This document shows positions 21,269 to 30,164 of a stretch of 64,000 nucleotides of DNA, in pieces. The stretch covers positions 363,461,739 to 363,525,738 of the forward strand of contig NC_090319.1 of assembly GCF_040869045.1 (NCBI RefSeq), in the 5' to 3' direction. This stretch comes from Eurosta solidaginis (lineage: Eukaryota > Arthropoda > Insecta > Diptera > Tephritidae). The stretch's first letter is position 1; each line of letters starts with the position of its first letter. A program made the translations under genes and the position numbers. Below the pieces are notes generated by a model. That model was given only the letters and a program-made list of their open reading frames with translations, was not told the DNA's origin and did not search any database.

Positions 21269-23248
21269 ATGTCGACAAAGGCTGTAAATCAACAACAACG
21301 ACGTACACCTCTAACCCTCACTGGTGGCGCTGCCAAAAGTAATCAAAATCAACAAAGCGGTAAATCGTCGTCAGACACTAATGGCAATTCAAATAATGGC
21401 GCTAGCGCTAAAACTGACAATAAACTATCTGCTAGTCAGAAGTTGGAGACGGCAGCTAATAATGCCGATAGCAAGGAATTCACACCGAAAGATGTGAAGA
21501 AGCCACAGAATAGCGCTGATAAGCGTCCACAAAATGCTACCAATAATGAAACGGCTAAGAAAAATGATAAAGTGGATGACAAGAAAACGCAAAATGGTGC
21601 TAACGGCAAGCAAACAACTAATGGCGGCGCAAAGGAAAAACAGCAAAATGGTAGCGAAAAACAGGAAAATGGTGATGGAAATACTCGTTCGAGTAACACG
21701 ACAAACTCAGCTAGCAATGCAGCTGCTAAAGCTACAACAAAATCAAACGAAAAAAGTGGCACCAGCACACCAACTTTGAAGGAGGAAAGAAAAGCGCAGG
21801 AGCAAAAGCCATCTGGCAAAGGCACAACAAGATCAAACGAAAAAGCTGTTCCCAATTCAACAATTGCAAAAGAGGATGCAAAGACAGAAGAGTCTAAGAC
21901 TGCGTCAGCTAATGAAAACCATGAAAAAGAATCCGAAAAAGAGAAAGAGAAAAAGAAAGATAATGCATCGGAGAAAATTGTTGTTGAAAAAGAAACAAGA
22001 TCACGTCGTAATGAGCACGCTGCAGCTGAGAGTGAAAATAAGCAAACCGAAAAAACCGAGCTACCAGCAACACGCTCAAGCGCTGCACAACCTAAAGCAC
22101 GTGCTACTCCCACAAAAGGTGTCGAGAAGTCATCTTCAACAGCAAGCACGCCAACAAAAGCTTCACAACGCACGCGAAGTGTTACTACTGTTATAGACGA
22201 TGTTGAAATGGAAGTGCTTGAAGTGGAATCCTCACCGGAAAAATCGCAAAAGAATTCATCCGCTGGTAGTGAAGTCGTCGCCACTATTATAACTGCACCA
22301 CCGTCAGTTACTCATCTCCAGCCACCAACGGCCACATCTACACCAGGCAAGCCTTTATCCACAACCACCACCATGCAACAACAAAAGTCAAAACAAACAA
22401 ATCAAAATACTGCTGCTGCTCCTAAATCATCAGAGATTCCATTAAATATGCAAAATAGTGCCAGCCCACTAGAACGCAATAGTGTACCACGGGCATTTAC
22501 ACAAATCGGTGGACGACGCAGTATACGTCCGCTTAACGAATATACGCCATCGAAATTTCAGGTTAACGTACAGTATCGTGAATCTTATCGACGCATCAAT
22601 ACTGAATTAGATGTTAGCTCGACTACAAATACCAGCATGAATGTTACAGTGGGTTCAGAAGTCCCAAATAATTCATCATTTTCATTCTTTGGACGCGGAC
22701 GTAAGCGTGATCGTACACCACCGCCAACACAACAGCAATCGACTATGGAATTACATAATGATGCTGATTATTCTCCACCCAAACGTGCACGTCTCGATAT
22801 GCAAATGTTCTTTAACGTAGTCGCATCACCGTTAACATTATTGCGTTCACGTTTTTCAAAAACTTCAATACAAAGTAGTACGCCAGTAAAGTTGAGCTCT
22901 AAACTAACAGCTGATGATGATGATGAGGCTGAGGTGCAAAATGTTTCTGGCATATCAATTGAAGAGGAAATTATCGAAAATGCTGAAAGTGGTATGGAGA
23001 AGACTGCAACTGAAGATGTGATGGTGGGTAAGAAGTTGGATGATGATACCACCACGCCCAAACAGTTGGAATCCTCGCCTATGAAAGTCGATGAAAATTC
23101 CGGCGGCCTTGAGCAGCATACCGATGAAATAATAAAGGACGCACAGAAACAGATTGGTTCTGAGCTCAGAAATGTACATGAAGTTGCTGCGGGTATTGCA
23201 GATACGTCTTTTAAGTCGGCAAAGAATAAGAGATGTAATGTCATGTAA
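21269..23248 (+). CDS. kuk: Kugelkern-like farnesylated nuclear-envelope protein
   Basis: The single open exon encodes 659 residues and ends in the CaaX box CNVM; a Met in the last position predicts farnesylation. Residues 1-330 are low-complexity, rich in N, K, T, S, E and Q. A compact region begins near 425 (SKFQVNVQYRESYRRI). Two basic motifs, GRGRKRDRTPPP (about 474) and SPPKRARLD (about 502), look like nuclear localisation signals. A hydrophobic patch follows (MFFNVVASPLTLL, about 512). A farnesyl group plus NLS fits Kugelkern/Charleston, a Drosophila inner nuclear membrane protein that enlarges and shapes nuclei at cellularisation. The low-complexity N-terminal half gives no homology support. 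Another lamin-associated farnesylated protein is possible. A possible AATAAA is at 23727. Confidence 0.65.
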   Translation: MSTKAVNQQQRRTPLTLTGGAAKSNQNQQSGKSSSDTNGNSNNGASAKTDNKLSASQKLETAANNADSKEFTPKDVKKPQNSADKRPQNATNNETAKKNDKVDDKKTQNGANGKQTTNGGAKEKQQNGSEKQENGDGNTRSSNTTNSASNAAAKATTKSNEKSGTSTPTLKEERKAQEQKPSGKGTTRSNEKAVPNSTIAKEDAKTEESKTASANENHEKESEKEKEKKKDNASEKIVVEKETRSRRNEHAAAESENKQTEKTELPATRSSAAQPKARATPTKGVEKSSSTASTPTKASQRTRSVTTVIDDVEMEVLEVESSPEKSQKNSSAGSEVVATIITAPPSVTHLQPPTATSTPGKPLSTTTTMQQQKSKQTNQNTAAAPKSSEIPLNMQNSASPLERNSVPRAFTQIGGRRSIRPLNEYTPSKFQVNVQYRESYRRINTELDVSSTTNTSMNVTVGSEVPNNSSFSFFGRGRKRDRTPPPTQQQSTMELHNDADYSPPKRARLDMQMFFNVVASPLTLLRSRFSKTSIQSSTPVKLSSKLTADDDDEAEVQNVSGISIEEEIIENAESGMEKTATEDVMVGKKLDDDTTTPKQLESSPMKVDENSGGLEQHTDEIIKDAQKQIGSELRNVHEVAAGIADTSFKSAKNKRCNVM

Positions 23249-23925
23249 ATGATTGCACATCAAGCGTATTGTTTTTTTATAATACATACATATATGTTTT
23301 GTATACCATATTTGTGTTAAGAAATGTGTATGTCAGATGTCATTTAAAGTATATAACTTTGTATGTTAGTTCTAAATATTAATTTCATGTTCTAAGTAAT
23401 ATGCTTTAGAGCTCTTTTACAAGAGTCGAAATTGACCAGCAATTCGACTCTGGCCTGAAAGAAAGTATATCGTCTGCTGAGTGGAATATCAGTCGATCTC
23501 GGCTGTCGCTTTGAAAATCTTCTATCTCAGCGAACTTTTGTAAATCACGCTATATTAGAATATATTTGCAGAATGCTCGACTTCAGCCATTTCTTTTTTT
23601 AACCGCTCTGTCTCCTTATTTTAGTGAAAATCTTCATATTTCCGATTGCGGTTGAAAATTCCCTATCTCAGCTTTAACTCAATACATTTTGAGCTGAGAT
23701 GGGCTTTTATAAAAAAAAAGACGTGAATAAAAAGTACATTTAAAGATTGATGTATCTAAAAAAGAAATATTTTTACTACATACAATCTTTTGGAAATGAA
23801 TTGAACATACTTAAGAGCACGTTTGGTTTATGGAGATTTTTAAATAAATGGTCTGACTTCGACCTCGCTTTCAGTTTCGATTCCATTTCAACACATCTTT
23901 TGATACTCGTTTATTTTAGACGTGT
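23249..23925. other. 3' flank of the Kugelkern-like gene
   Basis: Non-coding. It holds a short inverted pair (ATCTCAGCT / AGCTGAGAT, about 23664-23700) and a candidate AATAAA at 23727-23732. Confidence 0.5.
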
Positions 23926-24186
23926 TGTTGTAGCAGTGCTTCGCCCCATCCAATAGGTGCGACCAATCACAAATTGTCATCAATGTCCTCTAACGGGAGT
24001 CCAAGGAAACTTGCAGTTTCAACAGGGGTGGACCATAATGAGAGGGGTGTTAAGAGACGTTGGTTCCACATGACAATTAAAGAGATGGTTGGTGTCATGT
24101 GGGGACACATTGAAAGCGGGGCATACATTTTGTATGTCGGGGTTGATTCTTGATAGGTAAGAGTTTAACCTGTTGTATCCAGATTT
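23926..24186 (-). mobile_element. LINE family C, 3' terminal fragment
   Basis: It matches 37957-38225 (TTGTTGTAGCAGTGCTTCGC, then CATCAATGTCCTCTAACGGG). It encodes in reverse the last residues and the Cys motif region of the LINE. Confidence 0.8.
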
Positions 24187-24414
24187 TAGACGTGTTATAC
24201 TTTCGTATAGAATTGTCGGTTTTTCTTCGATTAACTGATTTCATATCTGATTGTGCTCATATCAACTGAACTATATACATTGATCCCATGTTACAATTGC
24301 ACTTTTTCTTACACTTACAATATATCATGAGCCAAGATGTTTATACATCAAAAACTCTGAGATAGGTCGTACTTGAAATAAACTCCCCTGCAAAAATCGT
24401 TTGATCATGTGTTG

Positions 24415-24720
24415 ATGTTGTTGTTGTAGCGCTAAGGTTACTCCCCGAAGGCTTTGGGGAGTGTTATCGATGTGATGGTTCTTTGCCGGATACAGATCCG
24501 GTACGATCCGGTAACGCAGCACCATTAAGATGCTAGCCCGACCATCTCGGGAACGATTTATATGGCCACATTAAACCTTCAGGCCATCCCTCCCTCCCCA
24601 CACCCAAGTTCCATGAGGAGCGTGGGGTCGCCAGAGCCTCGTCTGTTAGTGAAACAGGATACGCCGCGCATAGGTGAGGTTGACAATTGGGTTTGGAGAA
24701 TCTATATCCCTGCAAAAATC
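24415..24720 (-). mobile_element. SINE-like repeat S2
   Basis: The reverse-complement family signature reads TTGTTGTTGTAGCG, CTCCCCGAAGGCTTTGGGGA, GCCCGACCATCTCGGGAACG and CCAGAGCCTCGTCTGTTAGT. The 5' part is truncated at about 24720. Confidence 0.75.
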
Positions 24721-25201
24721 GTTGGGTCATGTGGTCCACTGGAGTACGCACCATTATACTCCACTCAACTCATGTTACTACACGAACATATTGTAAGCCG
24801 ATCATTGCTCGTTTTTAGCGATTGTAATCATTACACGATGTTTATTGGACTGTGGGTACTCCATGAATTACTCTGATGTAATGCGGAGCTGGAGTATATG
24901 GTCCAGTCCTAGGACATCGCAATGTTAATTGGACCATGTTTTTTGTATGAATTGTGGTTAATTTTGGAGCACTCGCTTGGTCCATACCGAGTACTCTATA
25001 CATGCATGCATGGAGTACTCGCGATTTATGCATGTGATCTGAGATAGACGTTTTCAAGAAAATTCTTCTTAGTTGGATATTCCACGTAGCCGTCGATATA
25101 CTTGTCTTATTACCTAGGGACATGCATACAATATAAAATATAGTACGATTATTTTAAAGTCGATTGTAATCAAATAAATTTTGCTACTTTTAGTAAATAT
25201 T
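24721..25201. other. Non-coding stretch with recurring TGGTCCA/GAGTAC words
   Basis: No gene is seen. Motifs such as TGGAGTA, GGAGTACTC and TTGGACCAT recur in both orientations between 24730 and 25020, suggesting an old palindromic repeat. Confidence 0.5.
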
Positions 25202-25288
25202 TGTGACCCGGTCTATGAAAAGGTGGCTTATGACTAAAAAAAATTTCTTTTTTGAGTCATAAGCCACCTTTTCATAGACCGGGTCACA
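25202..25288. repeat. Perfect hairpin, 34-bp arms
   Basis: Arms 25202-25235 and 25255-25288 are exact reverse complements (TGTGACCCGGTCTATG... and ...CATAGACCGGGTCACA) around a 19-nt A/T spacer. It is probably a tiny MITE or the joined termini of a DNA transposon. Confidence 0.9.
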
Positions 25289-26070
25289 TTTGTTTTTTCG
25301 TTGTTCTTTACAAGACAATCAAAAGTGTTTGCATTGTCTTAATCTGCAACAACAACAAAATTGTAAATTTGGTCAACTAATAAATGTTTTTCTTCTTTCG
25401 AAAACGTTTTAATATTAGACCATATACTCGTGACACCTCTCTTATTTCAATGTTATACGGAATACCCAAATATAATTTTTTTATGTTTTTTGACGTCTGT
25501 GTTTCTGCAGTGTACCCAAAATGAAAAAAACATAAAAGAACGCATATTTGTCGAAAAATGTTAAAACAAAAAACAAAGCATATCAAAATTTTGATTTCCC
25601 TCTATATTCGACTTCTGTCGATATTAGTTGTAATTTAGTTTTTAGTACAAAGTAAAAATTGTATTCCAATGGATTTGAAGTTATTAAAAGATTAAAAAAC
25701 AATTATAAAGAAAATAATACATAGCATCATATGTACGCACGTATTTTAATTAGCATATTCCTTACAAACTGCAAATGTTTGTATTATCTTAGAATTTATT
25801 TCTGTATTATTATATTTTTTAATTCGTATTCTTATTTCAATTAAATATATTTTATTTCCATATGTTTGCCGTTCAATTATAAAAAAAAAAAAAATTCAGC
25901 ATCATAATTTGTATGTAGTTGTGCTTCAATTTATGTATTACAATAATTATACACACACACATATAACATAAATCATAATTTTATTCAGAATTTTATCGCT
26001 ATCCATTAAACATAAAATCATAAAATAAAGGTTTTATACAATATTGGTTTGAAATTTCATTAACGAGTTG
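25289..26070. other. AT-rich spacer, no gene seen
   Basis: Strongly AT-rich with A tracts (25879-25893) and a CA microsatellite near 25950. A 69-codon reverse frame (25377-25586) has no domain. Confidence 0.6.
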
Positions 26071-26074
26071 GTCC

Positions 26075-26609
26075 TGTAGCGTCATGTAGTGCCAGCCAAC
26101 TAAAATCTAAAATAAAACTAAAAACTAAAATAGCTGGCATCACCCCCACATGCAACCATGCATGTATGCACTTGGTGTTACTGGGTGAGAGAGTCGAATG
26201 ACGGAGAGAATTCTGATTGGCTGAATCTTCCGTTACTCGACTCTATCACGCCACTGCATCATGCGATTTTACCGCTATGCACTTTTGGCATAGCGGCAGG
26301 GCTGCTTTGAAGCGTCAGCAGTTTTGAGTTTTTGGGCAGAGTTTGAAGTGAACCGGCTGCCGCAATACACGCGAGAAAGAACGGCGTAGTTAATAAAACT
26401 AAGAATAAAATAACTAAGGACTAGGTTTATTAAAACTAAACATTTATTGTGCAAATAAAACTTAAAGCAACTTAACAAACAAACATAAGAGAACTTTAAT
26501 AAAAAAGTAACTAAAATTAAAGCAAGTGCGGTGTTTATTTATTTTGCGTGTGTGGGCGCGCGAGGGGCTGTATGCCCAAAATTAAGTGGCATCGAAATGC
26601 CACTTTACA
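26075..26609 (+). repeat. 5' LTR of element B
   Basis: TGTAGCG...CTTTACA, 535 bp. It contains an AATAAA signal near 26455 and a short inverted pair (GCCAGCC / AGCTGGC) near its start. It is preceded by GTCC. Confidence 0.95.
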
Positions 26610-26623
26610 TGGCGACCGTGACA
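26610..26623 (+). other. Primer binding site, tRNA-Arg type (B)
   Basis: TGGCGACCGTGACA directly abuts the 5' LTR. The same site is known in the 412/mdg1 group, where tRNA-Arg primes reverse transcription. Confidence 0.85.
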
Positions 26624-28911
26624 TGCGTTCGCAACGAAAGAATTTTTTTTGTTAGAATAATGCGATTCTTTTCCATGTTTTAACTCGGAAAAAATAAAAA
26701 CGGTTGTGTAAGAAAATCGCCAAAACTTTTTATTTCAAAGTGCAGCATATTTTAATATATACTAATTTTCTACGCTTCGCGTTAATAACCGAATGACGGT
26801 GCCGAAAATCCACGAAACGGGATATCAGAAGACAGTAGCAGTGAAAATTATTGTGCCTAACGTAGTACAGTCCCATGGGGAGTTGATACCGTTTAATACC
26901 AAAAAGTAGGCGTGGAAAAACGTAAATTGATTGCGAATCGCAGAAACAAAAGATTTCCAAAAATAATTTTTGCCATAAAAATATGTTGAACATTTTTTTA
27001 AATATCAACATTATCACAGTGATGGTTTCTCACCGAATAAAAGTGAAGGTGGTGAGAGTTTGCTACGTTAATATGGGAAAAATGACGTTTCAATTCCTAA
27101 GTTGCGGCGTCGATGGAAAAATTTCGCAAAGGAAAAAAATTGGAAATTGCGGTGTCGTTTTAGAGCTCCGAAATTACGGCGCGACATTGTACATACATAA
27201 TACAGTTTAAACGAACTCAAGTGTTAAAAAGGAAAATCTTCAAAAAATACAAAACCTACAAAAAAAAAAAATTTGTAAACTACACAATTACACAAAATAT
27301 GCTTAAATCAACAAAATATACAAAGATATGGGTGAACTGAACTAAAACTACAAAAATAATCCCAAAAAAAAAACATATATGTATATATACTATATATAAA
27401 ATCTACAAAAAAGTACAAAATCTAGAAATTGAAAAAACTGGAAATAATACAAAAAAATCAAAAACTGAAAAATTAAAGCAAAAAAAAAAAAAAAAAAAAT
27501 TTCAAAATTACACAATCACACAAAAAAAAAAAAAACAAAACAGATTTCAAAGCGAAGAAACTGAATTAATGGCAACAATAAACATTTACATTTAAAAGAA
27601 ATCTACGAAACACATACATGGATTCTAAAATTTTTCAACAAAAAAAAAAATCATCCAAAATTCATCACTTGCCTGGAAACAAATGAAAATTACATAAAGG
27701 CAGATTATCATCACACTTCGAAAGGCGTGGAACACCCATTAGCCATACAATTAAAAGGTACCGGTGAAGATGTCAACCTGCAGATGAACCACGAAATATC
27801 AAGGGAAGGAGCAAAGTATGTATTTTATTTTCAAATACTTGTTTTAATCGTAAGCGCCATACAAAGGTTTATGTACTATTTTTATGTAGCCTAGAAATGC
27901 TGAAAATCAACCGATTGCGGTTTTCAAAAATTAAATAAATATAACTTTTTCCAAATATTTCTCAAATGCTTTCAAACCATTAATAGTATTTTTTGTAAAC
28001 ATTTACAAGTAACATTTCACAGTTTAAATACGTAGAAACATATCCCCTCAATACAAAAAAAAAAGTCTTAATACATTACATACACTAATACATATATAAT
28101 GATATGCCATAAAATGAAATTTTTGCCTTTATATAACACATGAATTTAATATGAAAAAAAATAAAAAAAATTTTCATTAACTACAATTTTAAACAAAGCG
28201 TTTCGTTTGCTGTAGAAATTATATATATACATGTTCTCGTGAAACAGTTTGGAGATTTTATTAATAGCGGTGCGTCCGCAATATAATAGAAGATTGATAG
28301 AAAGCAGTGCGTCCGTGATACAAACTACGTTTTTCATACTTTCAATATAAAGCGATGTGGACGTAAACATCGCCGTATATTCGAAAAAAAATAAAATTTT
28401 GGTTAGGCTTGTGGAAACAAGTGCGGTTTTTTTATATTTTTTTCCAATAGTCCGAAAAAAAATATACCAGCCTGTTTCGGTTTTTACAAAATAAATAAAA
28501 CCGGAACACGCTTGCCTATTTCCTTTTGCAAAGCCCATTCTGGGGGGCGAGAAACCACAGACCAAGTGTCCTTTTTAGGACAACCTGTCCATTGGTTAGC
28601 TAGCGGGGCTAACCTAGTGGGGGACAGTCGGTAAGTCCGACTAAGTTCGGCACGGAAGGGGGGTAGGCATTTCTCTAGCCTATAATTTAGAGAAAATCCG
28701 CAGACCGGATGTTCCTTTGTTTAAAAAAAAAAAAAAAAAAAAAAAAACAAATTATATAATTTTCTTAACCAGACTTACCATTTTATAAAATTCATACCAA
28801 ACGCGACAAATATTAACCGGATTTTCAAATAATATTTACAAAATATTTACCTGATTTACAAAATTTTTTCTCTTAAAATAATTTTCAATAAAATTACCCT
28901 GTTTCAAACAC
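26624..28911 (+). other. Long untranslated leader of element B
   Basis: About 2.3 kb between primer site and gag. It is rich in A tracts (for example 27480-27499 and 28721-28746) and has no convincing ORF on the sense strand. A 139-codon reverse frame (28146-28565) looks accidental. The GC-richer segment 28500-28720 near its end folds into stem-loops. Confidence 0.7.
28567..28694 (+). promoter_or_regulatory. Cluster of perfect stem-loops in element B leader
   Basis: Three consecutive stems have no mismatch: TGTCCT/AGGACA (28567-28582, loop TTTT), GGTTAGC/GCTAACC (28594-28614, 7-nt loop) and AGTCGG/CCGACT (28626-28642, 5-nt loop). A fourth, TTCTCTA/TAGAGAA, is at 28671-28694. Such a cluster in an AT-rich leader about 220-345 nt before the gag start suggests a packaging, dimerisation or ribosome-entry structure (inference). 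Confidence 0.65.
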
Positions 28912-30126
28912 ATGTCCGATTCTGAGGGCAATTCCAGCGATAAATCAAGCCCTAAAGGAAGGTGTTCACTAGCTCGTCAAGAAGATTTTTTAGGATTTAA
29001 TGACTCAGATATCGCAGAAAATAATACTTCAAATTTTCAGTCAGTAACTAATATTATAAACACTCAGCCTTCAGCAAATTCGTCTAATAATTCAGACAAC
29101 CTACTAACTAGCACTTCCAATTTTCAGTCAGGAACTGACTTTTCCAATTCTCACTCTACTTCAAATTCTTCTAATTTGCCTTCAACAAATAATTCTTCAG
29201 ATTTACAATCGAATAACAATATTTCAATCATGGCAACCTCAGAACAGAAAAAGGTGTTCATTACCAGTTGCGCCTCAATTATTAGGGACAACTACAGCGG
29301 CGATCCACTGGCATTAGAATCTTTTATCGACAAAATAAAATTAATTGAAGTCTTCTCAGATGAAAATTTAAATAGTACTTTTATTGCATTTTTGAAATCC
29401 AAACTTGAGGGAAAAGCACGCGAAGCATTACCAACCGTAATAAATTCAGTCGATGACATAAAGACTGCCTTGAGAAATAGAATAAAACCCGACAACTCGA
29501 AAGTTGTTTCTGGTAAAATCGCGTCTTTACATGTCATCAATAATAATTACTCAGACTTTGCTAAGCGCGTTGAAGAACTATCCGACGCATTGGAACGTTC
29601 TTTGATTATTGAAGGTATGACACAAGCCAAGGCACATGAAATGGCCGTAGAGCAAACAGTGAATGTGTGCAGGTTGAACACTCGTTCAGAATTGGTCAAA
29701 TCCATCCTGGCTTCAACTACCTTCAGTGATTCAAAAGACGTAGTTGCAAAAATGATAGTCGAACGTAATAATGAGGTAAAAGAAAGACAAGTACTAGCAT
29801 TCCGTACTCGTGGTAATTGGCAAAATAGTTTTCGAGGAAATTATAGAGGTAATAATTTCAATAATAGGTACAACAATCCAAATGCAAGATTCAACAATAA
29901 CAATAGAAATAATTACAACAATAATAATTACGGGTACACTAATTCTAATAGAGGTAATAATGACAGATATAGCACTAATAGAAACAATCAGCCTAGTAGT
30001 AGTAACAATAATGCTAATGATAATAGACGTTCAAATTCGCGAAGTAATGCCAATGTACGCGCTTTAAACGTGAACGACCCTCAGGAGCGAACACTGGGGG
30101 ATCGGAACCACGATTTAGACAATTAA
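28912..30126 (+). CDS. gag: Gag of element B
   Basis: The 404 residues have a Ser/Asn-rich N-terminus (1-105). A helical capsid-like middle follows (about 110-295: DPLALESFIDKIKLIEVFSD, LEGKAREALPTVI). The tail is Arg/Asn-rich (about 300-385: RGNWQNSFRGNYRGNNFNN...). It lacks a CCHC zinc knuckle; the basic Asn/Arg tail probably does the RNA binding. The start ATG follows CAAACAC. The stop TAA (30124-30126) lies 61 nt after the start of the -1 slip site. It should form the virus-like particle of the element. Confidence 0.9.
   Translation: MSDSEGNSSDKSSPKGRCSLARQEDFLGFNDSDIAENNTSNFQSVTNIINTQPSANSSNNSDNLLTSTSNFQSGTDFSNSHSTSNSSNLPSTNNSSDLQSNNNISIMATSEQKKVFITSCASIIRDNYSGDPLALESFIDKIKLIEVFSDENLNSTFIAFLKSKLEGKAREALPTVINSVDDIKTALRNRIKPDNSKVVSGKIASLHVINNNYSDFAKRVEELSDALERSLIIEGMTQAKAHEMAVEQTVNVCRLNTRSELVKSILASTTFSDSKDVVAKMIVERNNEVKERQVLAFRTRGNWQNSFRGNYRGNNFNNRYNNPNARFNNNNRNNYNNNNYGYTNSNRGNNDRYSTNRNNQPSSSNNNANDNRRSNSRSNANVRALNVNDPQERTLGDRNHDLDN
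30063..30100 (+). promoter_or_regulatory. -1 ribosomal frameshift signal, gag-pol of element B
   Basis: TTTAAAC (30063-30069) is in the exact T-TTA-AAC register of gag. After an 8-nt spacer comes a stem CCCTCA (30078-30083) / TGGGGG (30095-30100) with one G-U pair and an 11-nt loop. The -1 frame is open from here through pol. Slip site, spacing and stem match the classical retroviral arrangement. Confidence 0.85.
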
Positions 30127-30164
30127 ACGAATCTTCTTCAAAAATATTAAAATCCATCTACTGC

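Noticed and set aside
21436..22284. 282-codon reverse-strand ORF opposite the Kugelkern-like gene
   Set aside because: Its Ser/Phe-rich text is the mirror of the Lys/Glu/Asn-rich sense strand and has no domain.
25202..25288. Hairpin as a transcription terminator or microRNA precursor
   Set aside because: Perfect pairing over 34 bp without bulges is unlike a fly pre-miRNA, and no gene ends here.
26275..26478. 67-codon reverse ORF repeated at 34303-34506
   Set aside because: It lies within the two identical LTRs of element B; it is antisense LTR sequence, not a gene.
28146..28565. 139-codon reverse ORF in the element B leader
   Set aside because: No known domain; antisense to the retrotransposon and in a structured, A-rich leader.
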